DNA of 12,573 bases from an uncultured Phycisphaerales bacterium. Lineage in GTDB: Bacteria; Planctomycetota; Phycisphaerae; Sedimentisphaerales; Anaerobacaceae. Below are positions 1 to 5,930 of the stretch, piece by piece. Within the stretch, counting starts at the first letter, position 1; each line of letters opens with the position of its first letter. The DNA lies in NCBI GenBank assembly GCA_937927975.1, contig CALEZT010000296.1, forward strand, positions 1 to 12,573, given 5' to 3'. A model generated the notes under the pieces. It was not told the DNA's origin. It ran no database searches and saw only the letters and a list, made by a program, of their open reading frames with translations. Made by a program: the position numbers and the translations under genes.

Positions 1-280
1 CCTGCTCTGGTATCGCCGTCTCCATCGCCTGAGCCTTTTGAGATAGTTACTAAGAAAGAAGGTGTCGGTAAGCTCTGTTCCGATAAGGAGGTACGCGAGT
101 ATGCATAGAAAAGGTACCTGACACCTTTAATTCGCCCCCGCCGGAAAAAGGATCGGACACCGTCCCCTTCGCAAAGGCGTAATCCAGTGCCCGACCCCGA
201 AGCCCCTGCTAGACTGTAGGGCCTGGAGTCTGTAAGTCCTTTATCTGAAGACAGTTACAGAACGCCAGTTGGAAACAGTA

Positions 281-310
281 CCTGACCCCTGTAATCCTGA
301 CCCCTGTAAT
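281..310. repeat. Perfect tandem duplication of a 15-bp unit
   Basis: CCTGACCCCTGTAAT occurs twice back to back (281-295 and 296-310). Degenerate echoes of the unit follow (CTGTAAT at 320-326, then CCTTAAT at 331-337, each with adjoining TCCTCC runs). The CCTGACCCC core recurs as its complement GGGGTCAG at 2156-2163. This looks like a short intergenic repeat family that has expanded locally. Confidence 0.8.
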
Positions 311-391
311 CCTCCTCGTCTGTAATTCCTCCTTAATTCCTCCCGGTCTTAACCCACGGGCTCAGCGTTGACCCTGCGAGTTTTCATTGGC

Positions 392-420
392 TTGCCAGAC
401 TCGCCAGAAATACGTATGCT
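392..420 (+). promoter_or_regulatory. Predicted sigma70-type promoter of the small membrane protein gene
   Basis: TTGCCA (392-397) is separated by exactly 17 nt from TATGCT (415-420). Transcription would start near 427, leaving a leader of about 45 nt before the ATG at 472. Both boxes match the consensus at four or more positions. A TTCATTGG octamer occurs on each side of the promoter (near 384 and 433). Confidence 0.5.
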
Positions 421-471
421 GAATGCCCACTGTTCATTGGTGATTGATCTGAGTCATTGTGGGGATAGTTC

Positions 472-771
472 ATGAAAAGGAGAAAGCTGCCCTTTAGGTG
501 GTACTGGCTTCTCGAAACAGAGGTTGTTGTCGTCCTTGTTGCGGGGGGGATCATCGGTTTCATCCTACTCGTGCCTGCCCAGCCGGAACTTTGGGTTGTA
601 GTGGCTTGTTGTGTGTCGGTTGCGACAACGCTTGTGGTGCTGCCGTATCAGGACCAAGTCTATAAACAACTTGGCGCGGACAGGGTCAGGCCGCCGATGG
701 CATTGAGAGTATTCTTCTGGATAGTTCACCTCGTGCAATTAGCGGGTGTGACTATCTACCTGAGGGAATAA
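472..771 (+). CDS. Small membrane protein with three predicted helices, unknown function
   Basis: A 99-residue protein with a basic start (MKRRK) and three hydrophobic stretches at about residues 15-34, 40-57 and 78-97, separated by short charged loops (PYQDQVYKQLGADRVR lies between helices 2 and 3). It should therefore sit in the cytoplasmic membrane. I recognise no family motif. The start is supported by a purine-rich GGGGATAG just upstream and by a well-formed promoter at 392-420. The gene is isolated: repeats flank it on both sides and no partner is near. Its base composition is lower in GC than most genes to the right. It could be a small accessory or phage-derived membrane protein; only its membrane location is reasonably sure. 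Confidence 0.6.
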   Translation: MKRRKLPFRWYWLLETEVVVVLVAGGIIGFILLVPAQPELWVVVACCVSVATTLVVLPYQDQVYKQLGADRVRPPMALRVFFWIVHLVQLAGVTIYLRE

Positions 772-866
772 CGGGGACAGCTACGAATGGCGGCGCATTA
801 ACATGCGAAGTGCAACACGGCGTGACATTTACGGGCCGACCGGTCGCCTATTCACTTGTGGGCGTT

Positions 867-885
867 CTGGGGACACTGTCCCCAG
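867..885. repeat. Perfect 19-bp palindrome CTGGGGACA-C-TGTCCCCAG
   Basis: Two perfect 9-bp arms surround one central base. The GGGGACA/TGTCCCC core is shared with the palindrome at 1111-1133 (GGGAC/GTCCC) and with GGACACCGTCCCC near 154. This looks like a family of short dispersed palindromes. The A-CCCC-TGGG-ATTTT that follows gives only a weak T-tract, so a terminator role for the gene at 472-771 is possible but not required. Confidence 0.75.
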
Positions 886-1110
886 ACCCCTGGGATTTTC
901 CGCTTTGGGCCGGAGACAGGATACAGGGGATACGGCGACGTAGTATAGCAACCACGTCACCACCTGCCCCTGGGCCGCCGCGGCGCTCGGGTTGCTTCCC
1001 AGCAGCGTCCTATCCTCCGCTGCGGCGCCGGGAGTATATCGCAGGGGGGTGTCACAGGCAAGGGCTATTCCGGCGGCGGGGCGTGGAAGACCTCGCAGGC
1101 CGTTTCGGCT

Positions 1111-1133
1111 TTAATAGGGACAGTCCCTATTAA
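1111..1133. repeat. Perfect 23-bp palindrome
   Basis: Two exact 11-bp arms (TTAATAGGGAC and GTCCCTATTAA) surround a single A. An imperfect second copy at 1162-1184 keeps only the outer 8-bp arms (TTAATAGG and CCTATTAA). The right arm of each copy runs straight into the TATTAACC array. The pair lies just downstream of the minus-strand gene ending at 1253. Confidence 0.85.
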
Positions 1134-1232
1134 CCTCTATTAACCTCTATTAACCTGGGCTTTAATAGGGACAGTACCTATTAACCTATTAACCCTATTA
1201 ACCTCTATTAACCTATTAACCTATTAACCTCC
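1128..1232. repeat. Short-period TATTAACC repeat array
   Basis: TATTAACC occurs nine times, three before and six after the second imperfect palindrome. Spacing is 8 bp where copies abut and 9-10 bp where C or TC is inserted. The unit is the same sequence as the palindrome's right arm, so the array probably grew by slippage from it. Units are far too short and too close together for CRISPR. Confidence 0.8.
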
Positions 1233-1252
1233 TGAGTTGGATGTTTGGCGAG

Positions 1253-2068
1253 TCAGGGCCCCACTTGGAGATTTGGCACAGAAAAACCTGAAAGATACGG
1301 AATCGCGTTGAGCCACTTCCCTTCGATGTTTGCGGTCGCGTTCAGAATCAGCAGAAAGAGAAACAACAAGTTCCCGTTCGGCGTATCCGAGAACACCCAC
1401 TTCAGAGAGGGATTGGCCTTCCGAGCCGCGTTATCCAGAAACCCCATAGGAGTGTTGTCATAGTAAAGAAATCCCTTGCCGAGGACAAAGACGGCATCAA
1501 TCGCCGGTGAGGGCGTCTCCGTTCTGTCGCTTGTAGCCTGCGCCGATTGAGACGCCCGAATGCCACACTTCTCATACTCTGGGCCAATCCAACCGTAGAC
1601 CGTCTTCATGTTTGCAGGACCATCGTAAGCCACAACATAATTAAGGACGCTTGGTGGAGTATATCCTGCACGGAAAGAACTCACTGTGTTCGGAACAAGT
1701 GCTTTGCAGTTGCGAGCGGCCTTCACTGCATTGCTGAACTCAATCTGGGTCAGACTGGATTTCACTTCGATAGTAGCAACTACAGATTCTATGAGGAATG
1801 CGGAAATCCCCCCACCAAAATCCAGCTTCGGGTAGTTTCTTCTATAGATGACGATATCGTACTGATTCCTGGATTGCCCAGGTCTGGACTGCGCATCAAT
1901 CAGCTCACCCGCTCCAATCGCCACACTCGATGGAAGATGCGTCTCGAGGTACTCTTTGATGAACGCCTCTCTGGGAGTTCCTTTGTGGAGCGGATGACCT
2001 GCATTCGCTGGAATCTGACTGATGGTGAGGAGTTTCTTCTCGACGGCATCCATATGGCTCTTCAGCAT
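1253..2068 (-). CDS. DUF6602-like protein, putative PD-(D/E)XK-type nuclease
   Basis: A 271-residue protein. The start at 2068 is set by a strong Shine-Dalgarno (GGAGG at 2076-2080, minus strand, 7 nt spacing); the frame stays open to 2233, but that extension would read through a dispersed GGGGTCAGACCT motif. Residues 32-34 to 60 (REAFIKEYLETHLP, then GAGELIDAQ) and 68-103 (NQYDIVIY, then ESVVATIEVKSSL) match what I know of DUF6602 and related proteins. They give a D (71) and an E-x-K (101-103) spaced as in PD-(D/E)XK nucleases, so DNA cleavage is plausible but inferred. The C-terminal part (about residues 190-271) is not recognised. Codons end in A/T more often than in neighbouring genes, and repeats flank both sides, which suggests horizontal acquisition. 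No methyltransferase or other restriction partner is present, so this is an orphan. Family assignment is fairly confident; activity is unproven. Confidence 0.8.
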   Translation of the reverse strand: MLKSHMDAVEKKLLTISQIPANAGHPLHKGTPREAFIKEYLETHLPSSVAIGAGELIDAQSRPGQSRNQYDIVIYRRNYPKLDFGGGISAFLIESVVATIEVKSSLTQIEFSNAVKAARNCKALVPNTVSSFRAGYTPPSVLNYVVAYDGPANMKTVYGWIGPEYEKCGIRASQSAQATSDRTETPSPAIDAVFVLGKGFLYYDNTPMGFLDNAARKANPSLKWVFSDTPNGNLLFLFLLILNATANIEGKWLNAIPYLSGFSVPNLQVGP

Positions 2069-2434
2069 ACGTATTCCTCCGCTGTTCACAGAAGCCCCTA
2101 TCTGTTTCTCTCTCGTCGTCTCACTCCCAGTGAGCCGGTGACAAGGGGGAAGAGCGGGGTCAGACCTACGCATTTCACATTCCCTCATAACTCCAAAAAC
2201 ACGATACTCGATTACAGACCCGCGTCCACGCATCTCAACTCTCCCGATACGGCTGTTGGGCCGGTCCAGCCAGCGGCTGCACGCCGCGTTCCTTGCACCT
2301 CGTTATTCGTATCTCGACCGAAGACGCTCCGGGGCGGGAATTCTCGCCCCTCCTTGGCTTCTTCAGGGTGATTATGGTCCGGCGGGAGCGGAATGTCAAG
2401 CCCGCGAAGCGGGCGTGGGAGCGACGGGTTTCTT

Positions 2435-2468
2435 CACCACGGAGGCACAGAGGGCACAGAGGATGAAG
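2435..2468 (+). repeat. Dispersed repeat of the 'CACCACGGAGGCACAGAGG' type
   Basis: CACCACGGAGGCACAGAGG is followed by GCACAGAGGATGAAG. This A/G-rich phrase belongs to a repeat type I know from intergenic regions of many environmental bacterial genomes, including planctomycetes. Related copies lie in the opposite orientation at 2685-2718 and 2745-2797, and a plus-strand copy lies at 3770-3800. Confidence 0.7.
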
Positions 2469-2488
2469 GCGAAAGGGCCGGGCTGGGG

Positions 2489-2535
2489 AGCGTGGATGCG
2501 GCGGAGAAGATGGCGGGCGGGGCCCACCCTACCGC
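2489..2535 (+). repeat. Backbone repeat, copy 1
   Basis: Contains GCGTGGATGCG, GGAGAAGATGGCGGGCG and GGCCCACCCTACC in that order. Copy 2 (2633-2686) has the same three blocks with small changes. Each copy is followed by a different inserted repeat and then by GAAG(C/T)CGTGACTTG (2574-2587 and 2717-2730), so the whole segment appears duplicated. Confidence 0.65.
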
Positions 2536-2537
2536 CC

Positions 2538-2572
2538 GAATCCGCGTTCATCGGCGTTTATCTGCGGTTGCT
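2538..2572 (-). repeat. Dispersed repeat of the 'CCGCAGATAAACGCCGATGA' type
   Basis: Read on the minus strand it gives GCAACCGCAGATAAACGC followed by CGATGAACGCGGATTC, an internally repetitive phrase. It sits between the first backbone repeat and the GAAGCCGTGACTTG block, at the place where the second backbone copy instead carries the 2685-2718 repeat. Confidence 0.6.
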
Positions 2573-2632
2573 TGAAGCCGTGACTTGTGGCTCGTGCGGC
2601 GGGACGCCGCGTAGAAGCGTGGGAGCGTGGAA

Positions 2633-2686
2633 GCGTGGATGCGTTCGGAGAAGACGGCGGGCGCGGCCCACCCCACCACTGCCGCC
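2633..2686 (+). repeat. Backbone repeat, copy 2
   Basis: Contains GCGTGGATGCG, GGAGAAGACGGCGGGCG and GGCCCACCCCACC, corresponding block for block to 2489-2535. It is preceded by an extra short stutter of GGAGCGTGGAAGCG at 2622-2635. Confidence 0.65.
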
Positions 2687-2718
2687 TTTCTCTGTGGTCT
2701 CTGTGTCCTCTGTGGCAG
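2685..2718 (-). repeat. Dispersed 'GCCACAGAGGACACAGAGA' repeat, minus orientation
   Basis: The plus strand reads CTTTCTCTGTGGTCTCTG followed by TGTCCTCTGTGGC. Its complement matches the repeat type at 2435-2468 in reverse orientation, so the island holds inverted copies that could pair in single-stranded form. Confidence 0.65.
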
Positions 2719-2737
2719 AAGTCGTGACTTGCTCTTG

Positions 2738-3532
2738 TCACTTTGCCTTTCTGCGTCCGCTCTTTTCTCTCCGTGCCCTGTGCGTCTGGGTGGTGAGATT
2801 CGTTTTGGGCCTCCGCTTTTTCTTGCGGCCCTGGACTCTCTCCCGTGCGACGGCGTCCCGTCGCTCCTGCGGCCACTCCTCCGGGAAGTTCAGTTGGGCG
2901 AACTCGCCGTGGAGTTCGACGGCCTTGGCGTCGTGCGCGCGGGCCGCTTCGATCTCCTTGACGAAGTAGCCACAGGAAATGAGCTTCCCCTCGTAACGAA
3001 TAGCGGCGCGATGCCTGCGACGCGTCCTGATGTAGCTGACACCCCGGAACCGTGAGGATGAGCCTCTTCGCTTGGGGTGGTTGCGCGCGTTCTCTTGGCG
3101 CGTGGCATGCCGTAGATTATCCCGCGTGTTGTCGAGCTTGTTGCGGTTCTTGTGGTCGACAAGCACTCCGTTGGGTGGCTTCATGATCTCGCGGTGCATG
3201 TAGATCACCTTGTTCTTCTCGCGCCGGATGGCATATCCGCCACGCAGGTACCAAGTCCACCGGCTGAGCCACTCATAGTCCTTGGCGTCCACGTAGGCGG
3301 TGAACCCGTCGCCGAGGGCGATCTGGCGGACGTCGCCCTCCGGCGTCTCGGGTTTGGGCCGGTAGTTGGGACAGATCCCGCACCGGGGCGTCCGCTTCAT
3401 CCGGCCGTAGGACTGGGGGTGGTTGGCGCAGGCGGGCCAGTTCAGGAACCCGGTCGTGAAGCACCACAGCGTGATTTCGGGGTCCAGGTACGCGAAGACG
3501 CAGTTGTAGCAGCTTGCGATCTTCCTCGCCAT
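2738..3532 (-). CDS. HNH endonuclease-like protein with Cys-rich head and AP2 domain
   Basis: A 264-residue protein, presumably DNA-binding. The start at 3532 has an AGGAAGGGAG ribosome-binding site (3538-3547, minus, 5 nt spacing); the open frame to 3676 would overlap the promoter. Residues 8-54 hold six cysteines (C8, C11, C24, C35, C51, C54), with CxxC pairs at each end, as in a zinc ribbon. An HNH_3-like core follows at about 110-150: H113, VDH at 125-127, and DNLRH at 138-142 with N139 as the likely HNH asparagine. An AP2-type DNA-binding domain spans about 158-216 (SSRFRGVSY, then AARAHDAKAVELHGEFAQLNFP). HNH-AP2 proteins are typically phage or mobile homing-type nucleases; the Cys-rich head is an addition I associate with planctomycete members. 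The basic tail from about residue 245 is encoded by a dispersed repeat. Domain calls are confident; the substrate is unknown. Confidence 0.85.
   Translation of the reverse strand: MARKIASCYNCVFAYLDPEITLWCFTTGFLNWPACANHPQSYGRMKRTPRCGICPNYRPKPETPEGDVRQIALGDGFTAYVDAKDYEWLSRWTWYLRGGYAIRREKNKVIYMHREIMKPPNGVLVDHKNRNKLDNTRDNLRHATRQENARNHPKRRGSSSRFRGVSYIRTRRRHRAAIRYEGKLISCGYFVKEIEAARAHDAKAVELHGEFAQLNFPEEWPQERRDAVARERVQGRKKKRRPKTNLTTQTHRARREKSGRRKAK
2745..2797 (-). repeat. Dispersed repeat overlapping the 3' end of the HNH gene
   Basis: On the minus strand it reads CACCACCCAGACGCACAGGG, then CACGGAGAGAAAAG, a diverged member of the 'CACCACGGAGGCAC' type. It supplies about the last 17-20 codons of the HNH-AP2 protein (ending HRARREKSGRRKAK) up to the repeat's own chance stop. 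Confidence 0.55.
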
Positions 3533-3644
3533 GACGTCTCCCTTCCTTTTCTCGCGGGCGGCGCGTGCGTCGCCCCGACGGGTTGCCGGATCGCAGGGGA
3601 CGGATGTTCGCGGCCCGGCGTGTCGCTCGCACGACATACAAGCT

Positions 3645-3673
3645 ATGATAATATAACCATACATCACAGTCAA
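3645..3673 (-). promoter_or_regulatory. Predicted sigma70-type promoter of the HNH gene
   Basis: On the minus strand TTGACT (3673-3668) is followed after exactly 17 nt by TATCAT (3650-3645), in an A/T-rich pocket within GC-rich DNA. Transcription would begin near 3638, about 106 nt upstream of the chosen ATG. Its position inside the longer open frame argues for the start at 3532. Confidence 0.6.
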
Positions 3674-3769
3674 CATGAATCTGTAGAATAATCAGAATTG
3701 TTGCACATTTCCTAAACCCTTGCCGGCCAAGGAGTAACGGGGCCGACGGGAAGAAAGAACATAAGGATT

Positions 3770-3800
3770 CGCCACAGAGGCGCGGAGGACGCACGCAGCG
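3770..3800 (+). repeat. Dispersed 'GCCACAGAGGCGCGGAGGAC' repeat
   Basis: GCCACAGAGGCGCGGAGGAC followed by GCACGCAG is another member of the A/G-rich repeat type seen at 2435-2468, 2685-2718 and 2745-2797. It shows that the family flanks the HNH gene on both sides. Confidence 0.6.
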
Positions 3801-3936
3801 TCCGATAGGAATCGATGCGAGGGCGAAGCGATCCCGCGTCCCGGCGCGATCCTTCTGGGCACGCTTGGCACGGGCCTGGTCGGCCGGCTGCGGAAGCGTA
3901 GAAGCCTGTAATCTTTCCGACCACAGCGGCCATCCC

Positions 3937-3968
3937 GGGGCTGTGCGATCGATCGCACGGCCCCTTTT
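3937..3968 (+). terminator. Intrinsic-terminator-like hairpin without an assigned gene
   Basis: GGGGC-T-GTGCGATC is followed directly by GATCGCAC-G-GCCCC and then TTTT. The inner 16 bp (3943-3958) are a perfect palindrome, the flanking T and G can form a U-G wobble in RNA, and the outer five pairs are G-C. This gives about 12 pairs around a 4-nt loop, followed by a U-run on the plus strand only. No plus-strand gene precedes it within this intergenic region; the HNH gene runs the other way. Confidence 0.6.
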
Positions 3969-4028
3969 CACATCCACGCCACATCCCTGCCTGCGTCCGC
4001 CCGCGATCGCGGATCCGTCCTGCGTTTC

Positions 4029-4056
4029 TTGGAGCAGGAGCGGCATTTGTTATATT
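4029..4056 (+). promoter_or_regulatory. Candidate promoter of the TPR gene
   Basis: TTGGAG (4029-4034) and TATATT (4051-4056) are 16 nt apart. Transcription would start near 4063, giving a leader of about 168 nt. The -10 box is the only A/T-rich pocket in this GC-rich leader region. Confidence 0.45.
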
Positions 4057-4230
4057 TTGTCTGGATACAGGCATCAGAAGTACACGCAACGCGCACGTCG
4101 CTCGAATCACGATCGCCGGCGTCATGGTCCGGGAGAGCGCGGCCGGCGGGCGCCGGGGGCCCGCGCCGCGGGGGTTTCCAGCAGGCCGTGACGACTGCAA
4201 ACCGGTCCGTCGGCCGGAGGATGTACGTCC

Positions 4231-5853
4231 ATGAAGCTGTTCGCCAAGCCGAAACTGAAGAACGAAGAGCGACGCCGGTGCCTGGCCTATCACGATGAAC
4301 AGTTGAGGGTCGCCGCCTTCCTCTACAGGGAAGACGGTCTGCTCGAGCGCGTGTTCAGCAGGCACTGGGACGCCATGACAAAGAGCGCGGCGGCCGCCGG
4401 TCACGTGTGCCGTGCCGCCGATCGCTTCCGCCAGGCGGCCGAAGAGACGCTCCGGCGTCACGGCGCGATCGGGTCGGTGCCCGACGAGGCCTCGCGCCTC
4501 TACGCCGCGCTGAGCGCCTACTTCTCCTATATCAGCGCCTGGGCCAAAGTCAACCTCACCATCATGGAGACCCTGGCGCAGGGCAGGCCCCCGTTCTACG
4601 TGACTTGCGAGAGGCTCAAGGACCATGCCCGGTCCGTCTGGGGACAGGCGCAGGAGACCTACCGTGCCTTCCGGCGCCGGCTCGGCCTGCCGGCCGACGA
4701 GGCCAACATCCTCGAGACCGCCCTGCGCACGTGCGACTTCGAAACAGCAGAAACCGACGACTGGAGACCGGAACCGTACACGCGCGATTTCAGCCGGACA
4801 CCGAATCGAATCCTCTCGCGCCAGGATGAGGAGCCCCAACCCACCGCGGACACCATGACACACAACCCGGCATCCCCAACGGACGTCCCCACGAATGAGA
4901 ACGAGGATTCCCGGCCCGAAGTCCCGCAGACCGACCCGCAAGACGCCACGGCCTGGTTCAACAAGGGCGTCAGTCTGGCGGCGCTGGGACGGTATGAGGA
5001 GGCGATCGCCTGCTACGACCAGGTCCTCGCGATCGATCCGCTGGACGGGACCGCGTGGTTCAACAAGGGCGTGAACCTCGCTGCATTGGACCGTCGCCAG
5101 GAGGCGGTCGAGTGCTTCGAGCAGGCCGTCCGGATCGATCCCAGGGACGAGACCGCCTGGTGCGCCAAGGGCGTGAACCTCGCCGCCCTGGATCGGCGCG
5201 AAGAGGCGATCGCCTGTTGGGACAGGGCCCTCCAGATCAATACGCACTGCGTCGGGGCCTGGTGCGCCAAGGGGGTTTCCCTCGCGACCGCGGACCGTCG
5301 CCAGGAGGCGATCGCCTGTTTCGACGAGGCCCTGAAGATCGACCCGCGTCTGGCGCGGGTGTGGTCCAACAAGGGCGATTGCCTGACGGCGCTGGGCCGC
5401 CATGAGGAGGCGATCGTCTGCTGCGACGCGGCCCTGGAGATCGACCCGCGGGACGATGCGGCCTGGTACAACAAAGCCGTCGGCCTGGCCGCCCTGGCGC
5501 GGCACGAGGAAGCGGTCGCCTGCTTCGACAGGGCCCTGAGCATCGACCCGGTCCTCGCCCCGGCCTGGGCCAGGAAGGGCAACAGCCTCGTCCTGCTGCG
5601 CCGCTTCGAGGAGGCGATTGTCTGTTACGCACGGGCCATACGAATCGACCCGCGCGACGCAGCCGCCTGGTACAACAAGGCCCTGCGGGAAGAGGTCTGC
5701 GGACGCAGGGAGGACGCAGCGAAGTCCTATCGGCAATTCATCGAAGTCGCCCCGCCCGAGCGAACTGAACTCATCGCCGCCGCGAAACGCAAGATCGAAG
5801 AACTGAGCAGCCGTGTGGAAGCGGAACCGGCGCTCGTGGCGTGTGATCCGTAG
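4231..5853 (+). CDS. TPR-repeat protein with unrecognised N-terminal helical domain
   Basis: A 540-residue protein, probably a scaffold for protein-protein contacts. Residues about 238-510 are eight consecutive 34-residue TPR units of a regular type (AW-NKG at the start, EEAIACFD in the middle, A-IDPRD at the end), together forming one superhelix. The N-terminal 170 residues look helical and soluble (for example RVFSRHWDAMTKSAAAAGHV and YAALSAYFSYISAWAKVNL) but match no family I know. A polar low-complexity linker (about 180-237, rich in P, T, E, D) joins the two parts. There is no signal peptide or membrane segment, so a cytoplasmic location is likely. The start has GGAGG at 4216-4220 with 10 nt spacing. 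The gene stands alone and is convergent with the phosphoesterase gene. Many repeats carry cysteines at equivalent positions (AIACYD, AVECFE, AIVCCD), an odd but consistent trait. Confidence 0.85.
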   Translation: MKLFAKPKLKNEERRRCLAYHDEQLRVAAFLYREDGLLERVFSRHWDAMTKSAAAAGHVCRAADRFRQAAEETLRRHGAIGSVPDEASRLYAALSAYFSYISAWAKVNLTIMETLAQGRPPFYVTCERLKDHARSVWGQAQETYRAFRRRLGLPADEANILETALRTCDFETAETDDWRPEPYTRDFSRTPNRILSRQDEEPQPTADTMTHNPASPTDVPTNENEDSRPEVPQTDPQDATAWFNKGVSLAALGRYEEAIACYDQVLAIDPLDGTAWFNKGVNLAALDRRQEAVECFEQAVRIDPRDETAWCAKGVNLAALDRREEAIACWDRALQINTHCVGAWCAKGVSLATADRRQEAIACFDEALKIDPRLARVWSNKGDCLTALGRHEEAIVCCDAALEIDPRDDAAWYNKAVGLAALARHEEAVACFDRALSIDPVLAPAWARKGNSLVLLRRFEEAIVCYARAIRIDPRDAAAWYNKALREEVCGRREDAAKSYRQFIEVAPPERTELIAAAKRKIEELSSRVEAEPALVACDP

Positions 5854-5875
5854 GGTCATCCTGGGCATTTGCCAT

Positions 5876-5924
5876 ATTGAGCGACGCGAAGCATCCGGCG
5901 ATCGGACGCGACCGGCGCCGATTC
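5876..5924 (+). repeat. 49-bp dispersed repeat, copy A
   Basis: Matches 7657-7705 at 42 of 49 positions without gaps; the longest shared run is TCCGGCGATCGGA. It lies 22 bp after the TPR stop codon. Five of the seven differences are transitions, as expected for diverging copies of a mobile or recombinogenic short element. Confidence 0.75.
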
Positions 5925-5930
5925 GTCTCA

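Larger units (their letters stand above)
1..471. other. Intergenic, repeat-rich stretch with possible tail of an upstream gene
   Basis: No convincing complete gene lies here. One plus frame is open from base 1 to a TAG at 106-108 (35 codons, ending KLCSDKEVREYA) and could be the 3' end of a gene cut by the window edge; I do not recognise it. Between 59 and 127 an imperfect inverted pair (AAGGTGTCGGTA at 59-70, GGTACCTGACACCTT at 113-127) resembles dispersed short palindromic elements. A GGACACCGTCCCC motif follows near 154-166. A tandem 15-bp duplication lies at 281-310. The remainder is the leader and promoter of the small membrane protein that starts at 472. Confidence 0.6.
772..1252. other. 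Intergenic, high-GC spacer ending in a repeat array
   Basis: About 480 bases separate the membrane protein gene from the 3' end of the minus-strand DUF6602-like gene. A perfect 19-bp palindrome lies at 867-885. A very GC-rich piece follows (about 950-1105) in which one plus frame reads GGVTGKGYSGGGAWKTSQAV; this could be the remnant of a lost gene, but I cannot identify it. The last 140 bases are the palindrome and TATTAACC array. The open frame at 810-1133 has no ribosome-binding site or recognisable content and is not called. Confidence 0.6.
2069..2737. other. Intergenic mosaic of dispersed repeats
   Basis: Positions 2069-2233 are the leader side of the minus-strand DUF6602-like gene. They include a 6-bp-arm hairpin (CTCACT/AGTGAG, 2120-2134) and GGGGTCAGACCT at 2156-2167. 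From about 2372 the DNA is built of repeat fragments listed separately: two near-copies of a backbone segment, with different repeat families inserted after each. Open frames on both strands here (for example 2256-2969) translate only the repeats, giving strings such as HHGGTEGTED and HRGHRDHRE, and are not genes. Confidence 0.65.
3533..4230. other. Divergent intergenic region between HNH and TPR genes
   Basis: About 700 bases contain the HNH gene's promoter and leader of roughly 106 nt, a plus-orientation dispersed repeat (3770-3800), an orphan terminator-like hairpin (3937-3968) and a candidate promoter and leader of the TPR gene. The TPR leader includes a very GC-rich stretch near 4139-4180 where GCGGGC and GCCCGC can pair across a short loop. 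I see no convincing gene in the interval 3692-3936. Confidence 0.6.

Noticed and set aside
101..121. Tiny ATG frame after AAGGAGG at about 84-90
   Set aside because: Six codons ending in TGA inside a repeat arm; nothing supports translation.
810..1133. 107-codon frame in the high-GC spacer
   Set aside because: Low-complexity Arg/Pro-rich translation, no ribosome-binding site, and it ends inside a palindrome.
1128..1232. TATTAACC array as a possible CRISPR
   Set aside because: The 8-bp unit and absence of spacers exclude it; no cas gene is present.
2256..2969. Open frames across the repeat island on both strands
   Set aside because: Their translations are only the repeat phrases (HHGGTEGTED, HRGHRDHRE and similar).
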